The position numbers were made by a program, and so were the translations under genes. Shown here piece after piece: positions 45,428-57,358 of a stretch of 64,000 bases of DNA. Below the pieces are notes generated by a model. It made no database searches, was not told where the DNA came from, and saw only the letters and a list, made by a program, of their open reading frames with translations. Source of the DNA: Chromera velia (lineage: Eukaryota; Sar; Chromeraceae). The DNA lies in assembly GCA_018398765.1 (NCBI GenBank), contig JAHBMJ010005845.1, positions 1-64,000 on the forward strand. Reading direction: 5' to 3'. Numbering within the stretch: the first letter of the stretch is position 1; each line of letters starts with the position of its first letter.

Positions 45428-46239
45428 GTCATCTACGAAACAATTTTAAGTGAATTACTAAAGTATAATTATCTAAAATGATAGTAAAATTGTTCTAATG
45501 TACGATGGCGTTGCCGGTGCCTATTTAACTTAATTTAGTAAAATAAAAATGATAAACAATCTAGTTCACATAGTAAAATTTTAAATATTTAGTCAATTCA
45601 ATTAAACCTGTCTTTTTTCACGTGGAAAACAGTTAAACGATTCAATCACGCATGTTGTTGAAGTCGGATTCGCTTGGCCGAATGAGTGGCGGTGTCTGTA
45701 CGAAGCAACTCGACGTTCGAAAGAGGAATCAATTGGATAGAACGGAAACCATCAGACCTGAAAAACAGCGTTTACCGTTCCAGAGATGACTGCAGTGTAT
45801 GGCCTGGCATCTCGAGTAAACAATATTGGCTTTCCTGCTCAGACAGAATTTTGAATCCAACATAAACGAAAGCTGGGGACTTTTTGTCCACAGTTGACTC
45901 CGTAATTGGAGACACCGACAGAGACAGACTATCAAACCGACCGACCGACACGTTTTTCCACAAACGCACAGCATGCACACGTTTTTTTCCCACAAACACA
46001 CACAATGCACATACGTTACCGTTCTTTTTATTAATACTGCTGCTTTTGTACCTGAATATATTATGGAATTGAAAGAAACCTTTTATCCACAGTGGAGGCT
46101 GTATTTCAATCACGCACGAGACAGTTCATGCAGAGTTATACAGACAGACAGCCGGAAAAACAGACAGACAGACGGACAGCTAGACCGAGACAGACAGACA
46201 GACAGACAGAGAGACAGATAGACAGACAGACAGACAGAC

Positions 46240-46294
<55 letters not shown>

Positions 46295-46389
46295 TAGAGA
46301 GGCAGACATACACACAAACAGACACAGAGACGGGAAGCCACATAGACTCAGACAGACAGACTGACAGACAGCCAGACAGACAGTCAGTC

Positions 46390-46421
<32 letters not shown>

Positions 46422-46996
46422 TGACAGACCAGACAAACAGACCGACAGACAGACAGACAGACACCCAGACAGACAGACACCCAGACAAAAAGAACCAATC
46501 GCCACGAACACATCACGGAGACGGTACACACACAGACAGACACACACACAGACAGACCAACAGACAGGAACAGATATAAGGAGACGGCACACCTTTTTCC
46601 ACAACGACGCACAATGAACAGAGACGGCACACAGCCAGACACAGACAGAAACAGACAGACCAACAGACAGGAACACATAGAAGGAGATGGCACACGTTTT
46701 TCCACAACGACACATCATGCACAAACGATTCCGTATTTTTTATTAATGCTGCTGCTTTGATACTTGGAATTATTACGGAATTGGAGTGCGACCCTTTGTC
46801 CATAGTGGAGGCCGTATTTCATTCCCGGACGAGACAGTTCTTTATGCATGAAGTAATTGAGAGTGGAGACACCGGATTCTACGTTTCAAACGGAAGCAAA
46901 TGCGGAAATCGAATCAGTAGACACAGACGAGAGGTGAAATGGATCATCTATTACTAAACAGATTCGAAACGAACAAACGAACGACGGACCTGAACC
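45428..46996. other. Repeat-rich intergenic region
   Basis: A degenerate direct repeat of about 130 bp (46006-46137 and 46722-46856) flanks a (CAGA)n block (46137-46495) and two roughly 100-bp units around 46500-46700 containing ggagacggcacac and tttttccacaacgac. No gene is seen. Confidence 0.6.
46137..46495. repeat. (CAGA)n microsatellite
   Basis: Imperfect CAGACAGA run of about 360 bp. Confidence 0.95.
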
Positions 46997-48120
46997 ATGT
47001 CAAGCGGTGGCCGCACCCAGGACACAGCGGACGAGTCCCGTCTCCTCCGATCAGAAGGTTCTTCTCAGCTGCAAACGTGCGTGCGGATTCTTCAGACGCG
47101 CAAATAGAAGAGATTTCCTTTTCCAAAGGTAAAGAACCCGTCGGTTGACGAGAACGCATTGGGCTGTTGAAGGAGACGGATGAGTTTGCTAAAGTTCACA
47201 TCTGATACGGTGCCGTACCGACACAAATACTGAATGTGGTTTACTTACACGAGTCAGGTGTGGACACAGTGTCCATACCGTTTGCTGTTTCTCAGGTCAT
47301 TTGTCTTGGTGAACGTAGTAGCTGAATTGTGGCAACGGCACAGTTCACTGGCACAAGAAGGTCAGACGGTAAATCCATGCATGCACCAAACGCATGCATG
47401 CATGCATCTACATGCAACTGCGTTCGTGCGTGCATCAAGTGGTTTTTGTAAGAGCCCCACAAACGGGTTAGCAACCATACTGCTCTTCAGCCAAAAGTGG
47501 ATCGATTATAAGGTCAGACGAAGTCAACGAGCTCTGCATGCATGTCTTTCTGCCAGTTTCTTATTGGCAAGAACAATTCGTATGAATCGAATTGCACAAA
47601 ACGGCCTCTTGAAAGACATTTCCAGTCTCCAAACTTCCAACCCTCATTGCCCTTTCTGCTCTGGTATATATACAAACTTCTTGAGTCTGGTAATTCATTG
47701 GGCTTTTCCCATTCCGCCGTGTGTTGCCACGTGTTGTTCTCATCCGAATATTTTTTTGCCTGCCATGCAAGCCTTAGAGAAGCACGACAGGCAGTTGCGG
47801 GGACTGCGTTCTATCTGTGTAGTGCCCTTGTTTACGGTAGCCGAGGGTGGCTGCTTGGAAATCGCAGGAGAGGATTCTAGGGAGGGATGCTTTATTGGTT
47901 CAGGAGAACCGATTCCGTCTGAAGTTCTGGAGACTGTCCGAGTTGAGGGGAAGGTTCTTCCTCTTGTGGAGTGGGAGAGGGATACGGGGCGCAGGGGGAT
48001 GATGGTGTTTGAATGGCCTGGGCGAGGGAAAGTTCTGGTGAAGAGGCTGAATCACCTCTACAAGGAGCAGGGAAGCAGGAAGAAAAGGTGGTTCAGCAGG
48101 GTTGCCGTGCAGAGCTCATT
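46997..48120 (+). CDS. Hypothetical gene with possible first exon and one good internal exon
   Basis: A possible first exon starts at ATG 46997 (MSSGGRTQDTADESRL..) and reaches a canonical donor (aaag then GTAAAG at 47129), but TAG 47105 interrupts it. A convincing coding segment lies at about 47772-48120 after a T-rich tract and an AG: it is rich in charged residues (EKHDRQLRGLRSICVVPLF, GEPIPSEVLETVRVEGKVLP, GRGKVLVKRLNHLYKEQG) and runs into the minisatellite. The phases of the two pieces do not match directly, so exons are missing from this reading. No family is recognised. Confidence 0.35.
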
Positions 48121-49250
48121 CTTTCTACGTGCCTGACTGCCGTGCAGAGCTTTACCTTCCTGCATGCCTTGCCGTGCAGAGCTCATTCTTTCTACGTGCC
48201 TGACTGCCGTGCAGAGCTCGACCTTCCTGCATGCCTTGCCGTGCAAAGTTCCTTCTTTCTGCATGTGTGCCTGCCATCTGACGCTCGACCTTACTGCATG
48301 CCTGACGGCCGTCCAGAGTTCCTTCTTTCTGCGTGCCAGGCTGACTGCCGTCTGACGCTCAATTTTATGCGTGCCTGACTGCCGTGCAGACCTCGTTCTT
48401 TTTACGTGCCTGACTGCCGTCTGACGCTCGGCCTTTCTGCGTGCCTGAATGCGGTGCAGACTTCGTTCTTTCTGTGTGCTAGTCTGCATGCCTGACTGCC
48501 GTCTGACGCTCAATTTTATGCGTGCCTGACTGCGGTGCAGACTTCGTTCTTTCTGCATGTGTGCGTGCCATGTGCCTGCCATCCAACGCTCGACATTACT
48601 CCCTGCCTGACCGCCGTGCAGACTTTGTTCTTTCTGCGTGCTAGTCTGCGTGCCTGACTCCCGTCTGACGCCCGACCTTCCTGCGTGCCTGACTGCGGTG
48701 CAGACTTCGTTCTTTCTGCATGTGTACCTGCCATCTGACGCTCGACCTTACTGCATGCCTGACGGCCGTCCAGAGTTCCTTCTTTCGGCGTGCCTGGCTG
48801 CCGTCTGACGCTCAACCTGTCTGCATGCCTGACTGCCGTGCAGATTCGTTCTGTCCGCATGTGCGCCTGCCATCTGACGCTCGACCTTTCTGCATGCCTG
48901 ACTGCCGTGCAGAGTTCCTTCTTTCGGCGTGCCTGGCTGCCGTCTGACGCTCAACCTGTCTGCGTGCCTGACTGCCGTGCAGACTTCGTTCTTTCTGCAT
49001 GTGTGCCTGCTATCTGATGCTCGACCTTTCCGCATGCCTGACGGCCGTGCAGAGCTCGTTCCTTCTGCGTGCCTGACTTCTGTCTGACGCTCAACCTTTC
49101 TGCGTACGTGACTGCCGTGCAGAGTTCGCTCTTTCTCCGTGCCTGACCACCGTTTGACGCTCGACCTTTCTGCACGCCTTGCCGTGCAGAGTTCGCTCTT
49201 TCTGCATGCCTGACTGCCGTCTGATGCTCGACTTTTCTGCGTGCGTCCAA
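48104..49250. repeat. Minisatellite of about 70-bp units made of two related halves
   Basis: About 1.15 kb in which gtgcctgactgccgtgcaga and ccgtctgacgctcgacc alternate with ctttctgc linkers; successive tctgacgctc words are 69-82 bp apart. Units are imperfect. Long Arg/Lys/His-rich frames on the minus strand are repeat artefacts. Confidence 0.9.
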
Positions 49251-50375
49251 GCGAGGAAAATGACTGAGAGTGATTGATTAGGTCAACCGCAGCATTTTTT
49301 TTTTCATTGTGTGTGGTCAGTATCAGTTGTTCTAGTTTTTTTGCATGCTTTCGGAACACCTCAGCCGCAACGATTGTTATTCCGCCCAATTGATCGTGTT
49401 TGTCTTTACTAACTCTTTGTCTAATTTAGTCTCCTGGGAATGAGACTCGGCAGCGTGCACCGCCACCAGAATTGAACACATCAATTGCAAAGTCATACCG
49501 CATCGCTACACCGACCTTGCTGACTCCCCTCTCTTATGCTTATGCATGATGCATTCAGCTTATTTGTCTCTGTGTATTTGATTCAATCTAGGATTCAATT
49601 GCCTATTTGAAGGCCGCATGGTATATCGCATACATAAACAGCGAAGCCTTGCCCGTATGCAGTGTTATTGAAAAATACTAAGATAGGCTTCGAAATTGGA
49701 ACAAACCATTGTGCTTAACACTTTATTCTTTCTTCTTACATCGTCTTATATCATTTCACAGACGTTAATTGACGTTATACATTATATCTGTCGCCAATTA
49801 TCATATACTTGGTCTAATTAAGTTATTATTAAAATAACTTTATGAACCCTCGAATATACTAATTAGCTCTTGTCAGACTGGGGCCGCTGTCAGCCTTAGA
49901 GCCGGAGGCTGGACGACGGTTTTTAGATATAGACGCTCGTCAGCGACCACTCGAAATATAGAGTACTGATGAATCCGCTAGTGGGCAAGCTAGCGAGCTA
50001 TACGGGGCTCTACATACACGCCGCGGGGAAAAAACTTGGAGGATCGAGAAGGGGAGGACCACGACGCGCCGCGGAACGGCGCGGTTGTCTCTCCACGGCG
50101 GCATCGAAAAAATAAAAACGGATCGTCGAAATCGAGTCCGCCAAGTGTTGCTTTGACAGCTCTTAGCCCAGAGAGCTGTACAGATTCTTGTCAAGCGATC
50201 AACTGAGAGCAGCAGGCTTAACCTCTTAAAGGAACATTCATCTATATAATTTGTGTGCTTCCATAAATACTAAGTTCAATACTTCACACTTGAATCTGCT
50301 CACTCGACTCCTAGACTCGACTCTGAATTTTTACAAAGATGACAGTCTGGCCGGACTGTCTTACCGTCTGAGTGT
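49251..50375. other. Gene-free region
   Basis: AT-rich in the middle (49540-49860), then GC-richer with short inverted repeats: cgctag/ctagcg at about 49976-49995 and gcgccgcgg/ccgcgg words at 50060-50080. No coding frame is credible. Confidence 0.5.
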
Positions 50376-51230
50376 TATGGCGCAAAAACGAAAAGCGCCT
50401 AACTCTGGCGCGAAGATGACGCAGTCTCAAAAATTCTTGAAGTTCTTTGTTGCCACAGAGAAGAAAGGGGAGGGGGCCGCCAAGACCGACCAGCCATGAC
50501 TTGGTGGCCTTGTACCTCCAGCCACCTGGAAATCTCCTCGGCAGTCCTCCCCTCGACAGTCCTCCCCCCTCGGCAGTCTTCTCCTCACCTGCGTTGATCT
50601 GCGAGGCTCTCTGCTGTAGCCACCTCTCCAAACAGGCACCAGCAGGATTCATCACAGACCCTTGCTAGCAGGTCTCCTTCAGCGAGGAGACGGCAGAGTA
50701 TATTTAAAGAAGGAAAGGGAAAGGAAGAAAAGAAGGGGTTGAGAGTTGGCTTTCTAAGCAAGGACAAAAAGAAGACAAACACACCCCAAAACGGGTATAG
50801 ACCACCCAAACTGCATCACAATAGACTGACAGCAAAGGGATGTCCTAGGGGGTGTCTTAAATTCCGAGACAGGAAGATCGTATATAGAATTTGTGAGAAA
50901 CGATTTCTTTGCACAGAGGAGAAGCCCGCTAGGGAAGGCAACTATGTTGATGGTTCAACGAGCATGGAAGAGCGTCGGTGGGATGAGCACTTTAACATGA
51001 TGACTTTCCACAAAGAGTCTGCAAGAAAGAACCTCGAACACTACAACAAAGCAAGGGAGAAGGCAGCCCGTTTAGAGTTTATGCAAAGAATGGAAGAGGC
51101 GTCTTACAAGGCAGCGCTGAAAAGTGATGCTTCTTTTGAGGCACAGATGCTGCAAATATTCAAAGAGATCAAGTTCCTTGCTGAACATACCCTTCCGCTC
51201 AGTGTCAGTCGCCCGCGATTTGTATGTTTT
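50376..51230 (+). pseudogene. Hypothetical gene fragments, frame-shifted
   Basis: An N-terminus-like frame starts at ATG 50377 (MAQKRKAPNSGAKMTQSQKF, basic) and stops at TGA 50498. A second coding-like stretch in another frame, about 50739-51220, reads FRDRKIVYRICEKRFLC then a Glu/Arg/Lys-rich helical region (ERRWDEHFNMMTFHKE, REKAARLEFMQRMEEA). After it the DNA becomes T-rich and intron-like. No family is recognised. Frame changes without good splice sites suggest decay, but introns could account for some of it. Confidence 0.35.
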
Positions 51231-52690
51231 CTGTTAGAGCCTCTCTCGTCTCACTTTGTTTGGCTTTCTTGTTTTGCTTTTTTGTTTAGCTTTCTTATCT
51301 TCCCTCCGTTTGTGTTTTACTTTTCTGCCCTTGCTTGACTCCTCTCCTTTCATATTGCTGATTTTTATTCGCCTTCTCTCTTACCTCTTTGTTCCTCTGT
51401 ACGCCTCTGTCCCATGATAATGCGTATTGAAGAGAAGGAAGGGGGGGAGCCTCTTATGAACCCTCATGTTGAGAAGAAGTAAGAGGACAAAGCGGGCACA
51501 GATATGCCAGAGAAATCTATGTTCTCCTCTGTTATTGCGGTGGCAAAGGAGGTCCGATTGTCGGTTAGGGGGGGGGCAAGGAGTGGGCAAGGGAACAGAC
51601 TCGCACATAAGGGTGAGTCCACGACTATGCAGCTTTCCTTCATCAATGCACCTCTATGCACCTCAGATCTGGATTCTGATGGTCATGAAAGTGACTGCGA
51701 CTTCAAAAAGCGATAATCAATTGCATATCAATCGCACATCAATCGTACATTTGCTTTGTATACAGACATATGTCAAACACAGCCGAGAGATAATAAGAGG
51801 GGGGGGTCAAATGGGTTGAGGCGTCTCCAAGTCTAGAGGAGAGAAGACTTTGTGCTTCTAATGCTCCCCGCCTTTTCCCTCTTTTCTCTGTCAGATCTGT
51901 AATTTGATTGATTAATATTATATTTGACAATGCCAAACAATGTTTCATGGTGTGTACATTCATGAATAATCATTTTAATATAGTTTGATTCATTTTTATT
52001 ACTACTCATTTAGATATATTGAGAATTATTAACTCTAATATTGAATAACAGTTCAATTGATAATTTAGTTGATGATGTATGTACAGTTTTTCTTTTTATT
52101 ACCTGACTTAATAGTCATTTTGTTCTTAAAACGCCTTAACCGGTTTATATAGAATAGGATGGGATTTATATTTCGGGCTACCCCGCGGTCTACTGCCGGG
52201 CCTCGACTTGCACCCTGAGAGGCATGGTTGTCACCGCAGGGCGGCAAACGGTCAGAAGTAGGCTAGAACCACGGCGCTAGCGCCGTGGAAAGCTTGGGTA
52301 GCACCAAGGCTGCTCTATAGAAACATATCACTCCTGACATCAGTACATTGACCGTCTTATATACGTTGTGGTGGTGGTGAGGGGTCGCCGCCGACCCAGG
52401 CCCGAGACGTATGGTTGAGGTGGCCGTGGTGGTGGTGGCTGCCACCGCCGTAGCCATTGACAACCACCCTCGTCTCCATAGTAAAAGTCGTTGATCCGTC
52501 TCTGCCGTCTCCAAGGAATTTAAACCGATTGAAACCTCCATATATCCACATTGATTCCACAAACCATCAGAATATATACTCGTTACTCAAAGACACTTTG
52601 CTCTTTTCATTGAAACCCAGACGCGCCTGGACAAGACTTGTATCCAGACGTAGACCCAGACTTGCAAAAGGTGTTGAGCCCGTTGACATA
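51231..52690. other. Non-coding spacer
   Basis: AT-rich around 51900-52140. A 20-bp perfect palindrome lies at 52269-52288, then a GTGGTGGTGG-type stretch at 52364-52445. Short frames here are not convincing. Confidence 0.5.
52269..52288. repeat. 20-bp perfect palindrome
   Basis: ccacggcgctagcgccgtgg reads the same on both strands. Confidence 0.95.
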
Positions 52691-55430
52691 ATGACTTCGA
52701 AACAGGAAGAAGAAGAAAACAGTTTTCCCCCTGAGTTCAACCAAACTTGGGTGAACTAGAACAAAGCGGTTGTGAAGTATGATAGAATGGATAAGGCAGG
52801 CAAACACGTGCTGAGATGCACTCTTTGCAACGTGACGACAGCTTTGCAGCATGGTGCAAAGACCTCAGCTTTTAATAATCAACATATGAAAAGCAAAGAA
52901 CATATCCAGAAAGTTGACAACAAAGCGAAAGCAGAGGCTAACAAGGCCTGGTGGGGAGCACGATTCGGATTCAGTCAGCAGCCTGCAAAAAAACCACGCA
53001 TTGAAACCAGCTCCACCTCTCCCACTGCTGCCTCAGCGCCTGCTTCTTCATTGTCTTCCAACCCAAACCTACAGCCTTCATCAGAGTTTGCTCCTCCACC
53101 TCCTCCGCCATCTCCTGTCAAACCCGCCAAACCCTGTAAGGGCGGTCTGTTGGTGAGAGGGGGGGGAGCAAGATTGAAGACGCTGGAGGAATAATACGTA
53201 TACACCTCATACTTACAGGTCTATAGTAGAGTGGTGGGGTCAAAATTTAAGATTGTCATCCCCAGTCCAGGGATGTTTACCATTCATACCATTCTTTGCA
53301 CTGCACAGGCTGTCGATGTGGACGGCAACCCGACGAAGCTAAGCATGAGGACGTCTCTTCCAGTGGGGCAACGAGAGTGGCCGCAGTGCTTTCATTGCGA
53401 GTCACTTGAGAATCTCTCGCCCAAACAGTCCCCTCTTACCAAGGAAAAGATCTACAAGGCCGTCTTCTCTTTTGGACAGGTGAAAACACTTTTGGATTTG
53501 AAGGTGTTGGAGGTAGCAGCTGGGATCCTCACCCCTTTCTCCCCCAAATTAAGAGACTGCCTTACTACATTCTAGGGAGGGGCACTTCAGCCGGTTACAC
53601 CATGGTTACTAACCCTACACCCCCTCCCTACAACGTGTGACATGTAACCATCAGTCAAAAGTGGTGCTAATCGATTAGTTACGTTTGGTTACTCATAAAA
53701 CTGGCTTCAAGATTGTTAAACAATTCAGGTTATGGTCAAAAATGATAAAAAATGATGTGTCACACTCACTTTGCCCCCAAACCCCCCGTAACCGGGCAAC
53801 CCGTGACCTTTTTTGACCCCCCTCAAAAATGAAGTAACCTCCCTCAAGAAGCATTCAAATGTGTTCTAAACATCATTTTAAATGTTTTTAAAAGTTGAAA
53901 ATTTGGTTGGTTACTGAGGTCAAAATGCTCGTAACCGGGTAACCTGTAACCTCTTTGTGTAACAAAGATAAAAAGGGGGTAACGCAAAGTAACCACGTAG
54001 CCTACACTTCAAAAACATCAGATTTTGACGTAATTTGACCAGACAGAGCTCTAAGTTGCTGGACTGGCTTGCAAAAATCTGTTTTTGTTCATATTTTATG
54101 TTATTCTGGGCTCAAAATCTACCATAACCTTCCAGAGTGCCCCCCCCTAGGCTGCATTCAACAAAGTCCTACAACTGTCCCACTCTTGCCGAGGCAGGGC
54201 TAGTGGTGCCCGTATGTTTGGGTGTGGTGGATCGCTGCAAAGGCCACATCCATTTCAGAAAAGTATTTGAGGAGAATAGAACACTGCAGGCGAAGTACGG
54301 GGAATTGACAGGGGACAAGCTGCTCAGCAAGTTTTTTGATTGTTACAAAGAAAAACTTTTTAACCAGCCTTTCCTGCAGTTGGCGAGATGTATGGTTAAG
54401 CGACTCACAGGAAACACGCAGGCACCTCTTGGCCCAGAGTGGCAAGCAGTGGTAGTGGGAGTGTCTGCTCATTCCTCCCCCGCTAGAAAGCTGCTCAGCA
54501 CCTTCTTCGTGGCGCACAGTGAGCGACATGAGTTCCGCATTCACGCAAAGTGGGACTGCATTGAGAAGGTCTGTTTAGGGAATATGTTCTGTTTGTGTGT
54601 TTGCTTCTCTTCGTTCCTCTGAGGAGTCACTGACAGAGAGACTTGCCGGCAGTTTTATCCCTCTGAACTCACTTTGTTTCAGCCGTTTTTGATCTTCTTG
54701 CTTCTTTATGACAGTATTTACTCCTCATTTGAACGCATTTTCTCCGTTCTCTGTTGGATGTCGTTTGTCTTGTTTTGCAATTCTGTGCAGATTCCGATCC
54801 TCCCCCAGCCTAGGGGGGACGAGAAGGCAGACACCGTGATCTAAGCAGCGTGCCTGATTACATTGAATCATATTGTGGAGCGCCATAAGCTCTCTGCTGA
54901 GAACCCGGATATGTGCAGAGTGTTATCAGATTCTACCACCCTCATCCAGGGAGCCATGAAGCACCCAAAGGAGGATTCGATCATCGGAGGGGCCTTTGGG
55001 TACCACCGTGTGCCCTTCAATCCGAAAACGTAAAAAAAAACTGTGGATCAGTTTGCCGAGGACGAAGGTTAGTCGATATGAAAAAAGTAGGGTGGTCTGG
55101 GGGGGGCGGACGCGGGCCCGACGGCCTTTTAAAGAAATGAAAAAGACATACAGGAAAAAGGCATGTAAATCACTGCAAAGGAGCCTCTGAGTTGATCAAA
55201 AAGAACAAAGAGTCTCCCAGAGAGAAGAAAATGAAGAAATGCTGAATCATTTTTATTTTTCTGTTTTGTTCTCTTTGCAGGGGTTCTCAAAAACCTTGCG
55301 GACTGCGTCTGCGTCACCGTCCTTATCCTCCATCAGGCAAAGATGGTCCGTGAAGTGTTGAATCTCCTCCCTTACAAGAAGCCGTTTGCGAAAGAGCTCC
55401 CAGACTATCTGTTCATTCAGGTCAGGGCAG
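52691..55430 (+). pseudogene. Broken multi-exon gene with a BED-like zinc finger
   Basis: ATG 52691 opens a frame (SKQEEEENSFPPEFNQTWVN) that is interrupted by TAG 52757 and continues in frame. A zinc-finger-like motif CTLCNV..NNQHMKSKEH (C-X2-C, then H-X5-H) follows, of the type common at the start of hAT-like transposases, and then a basic and Pro/Ser-rich linker. Further coding-like segments with splice-like borders are about 53310-53478 (AVDVDGNPTKL..YKAVFSFGQ), 54150-54570 (LAEAGLVVPV..ELTGDKLLSKFFDCYKEKLF), 54792-55060 (with TAA 54842) and 55281-55420 (ADCVCVTVLILHQAKM). Exon phases could not all be reconciled. A DNA-transposon origin is possible but no catalytic motif was seen. Confidence 0.45.
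53577..54150. repeat. GTAACC-rich intronic segment
   Basis: About a dozen gtaacc or ggttac words occur on both strands within roughly 450 bp between two coding-like segments, often as gtaaccggg or gggtaacctgtaacc. No open frame. Confidence 0.7.
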
Positions 55431-56311
55431 TAAGAGATCACCCGTCTTTCCAGCTGAGGCATGTGACAGTAGACGGGGATTCCAGTCTGCTCCCCCTCGT
55501 GATTTTCAATCTCTGGCTGTTTCTCCTAGGCCAGCTTGTAGAGATCTGGGTGAATGACATGCCCCACTGCGTGAAGGGGTGTGCACGAGGGTTTGAAGGG
55601 GGGATTGCCGACTTGTCATTCAGTGATTAGTTCCCCCTCCAGCCCGGCCTTTTGTGGGCCTCCACGATCAATCAAAGAGCCTTTGACATAAAAGATTGGA
55701 CGTCAGACTTCGGTCCGTGGCTCCTTGCTTGCCCCGATTCGATTGGAAAGGTCTCTCAAATGGAGACTATGCCAAAGTTGTAGATTCCTCTTCTGTTGTT
55801 GCTTCTTGCATTCCGATCCATCCAGGCGGTTGTTTTATCATCTTCCACACTCGATCCCACTGCTGCCACTACGCTCACCCAGAACGTCACCGGGCTTTGG
55901 ACCGGATTTTTGATTCTGGATTCAATCAGGGAGTGGGCCGGAATTACAAGAAAAATTTTGTGCAATTCATTGGTGGGGGGAGTTTTTGTTGTGAGTGAGA
56001 TCGCCAGGGTAGCCAGAGTGATGACCATCATTTTAGAATTTTTGTTTGGCTCACTTCGTTCTCTCGGGCAGAGCCGAGAGTTTTCGATTGGGGTATTGCT
56101 GCAGCTATTCGCTCGCCTCTAGCGAAAAAACTACACGTCCGACAGGCTTGTTGGTCACGAGACCTTCCCTTGGGGGCAGGGGACGCAGAGGTCGGGGGGG
56201 GAGGAGCGGGGGTATCAGGCGACTGCAGGGGAGGTGGGGGGCCTTGCGGCCGAACGAGTAGAGAAAGCCCCCAAGAAGCTCGACCATGCAGTCGTGCTTG
56301 CATAGCTGACC

Positions 56312-57295
56312 ATGGTCACCACCACCTTGAAACCTGTTTTTGTCGGGCTCCAAATTACCTCCTCTCCTTTCTACAGAGCGTTTGCGTCAATGAATGAGCT
56401 TACAGAAGTTTTTGCGGTCGCAGAGGGTCTGAAGTCCCCCTCTCAGGCCACCCCAGCTGAGCCCAACAACCAAACAGCAGCAGTAGCAGCAGCAGCTGAC
56501 TCAAAGGCAAACACCGATACATAGGAGTCTGACGTGATTGATGGAGTTCAGAACGATGAGTTGGTTTTCCTTCTTGCCTCCCATTTGGTAGAGTGGGAGT
56601 AGAAGGCAGAGGAAGGAGTGTATGAGATTGGAGAGAGCATTGACGCTGCCGAAGAGGCAGTCGATCAAGGAATTCTTCCTCAGTAGCTCGCTGCCCATGT
56701 TTTTGATAAAGAAGACGAGGGAAAAGCTGAAGAGATGCGGGATGTTGTGACAGCTACCCCTCTGTCATAGTTGTTTACTTCTGTTGGAGGGGCTTCAGGA
56801 GAAGTCAGTATGAAAACCCAAAGAAGGGAGGTCGACTAGTATTATACAGCTGCAGCCGTGCGAAACGCAGCGGTGGAGGGGGTAGCAGGGATGAAAGAGA
56901 AGTTCAAACAGAGCAAAAAAGCAGGCAGTCAGTCTACAACCATTTCTGAGCGATTCTTTGCCCGGTATGTGGATGGTCAGCTCGCTGTTGAGCACTCCAA
57001 CGCTCCCCCAGACGGTTCAGTGGGAATGGGGGTGATTTTTAGAGAGTGCGGAAGAGACAAGCGGTACATTGTTGTGTCTTGCTTCTCCCAGGCAGCGAAG
57101 AAAGCTGTCCATCATCTTGTTTGGTTCCTTGAAAAAGGATCAAGAGGGCGTCTGAGTGTTCTTCCACTCACACAGATAGGAGATGAGTACATGATCTCCG
57201 ACTTTGCTATCCAGTCAATGGATGTCCCTGCAGGACGATGGAACATTGAATTGCTCCAGTGGTCGCCGGCGATCGCTCAGATTCCCTCCGCTTAA
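56312..57295 (+). pseudogene. Acidic hypothetical protein frame with five in-frame TAG codons
   Basis: A single frame from ATG 56312 to TAA 57293 has protein-like composition throughout: Ala/Glu/Asp-rich (EDEGKAEEMRDVV, YEIGESIDAAEEAV), then a basic segment (KEKFKQSKKAGSQS) and a globular-looking end (SERFFARYVDGQLAVEH..GRWNIELLQW). It is interrupted at 56522, 56600, 56684, 56768 and 56837, each time by TAG; no TGA or TAA occurs before the end. The same frame is free of TAA and TGA back to 55343, with four more TAGs, though coding there is less clear because another frame (55696-55998) also looks plausible. No family is recognised. It may be the 3' part of the BED-finger locus. Confidence 0.5.
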
Positions 57296-57358
57296 AGCTT
57301 TCAAACTAGAGATATCTGGGGATGAGTTTGGGAGGGGCTGCATATTTCGTTTTAAAGT

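Noticed and set aside
48058-49389. Arg/Lys/Gln/His-rich minus-strand frames (up to 213 residues)
   Set aside because: Frames of the minisatellite; units vary in length so no constant protein repeat results.
49960-50010. ctgatga followed by a short stem, like a hammerhead ribozyme core
   Set aside because: The GAAA after stem II and a matching cleavage stem are absent.
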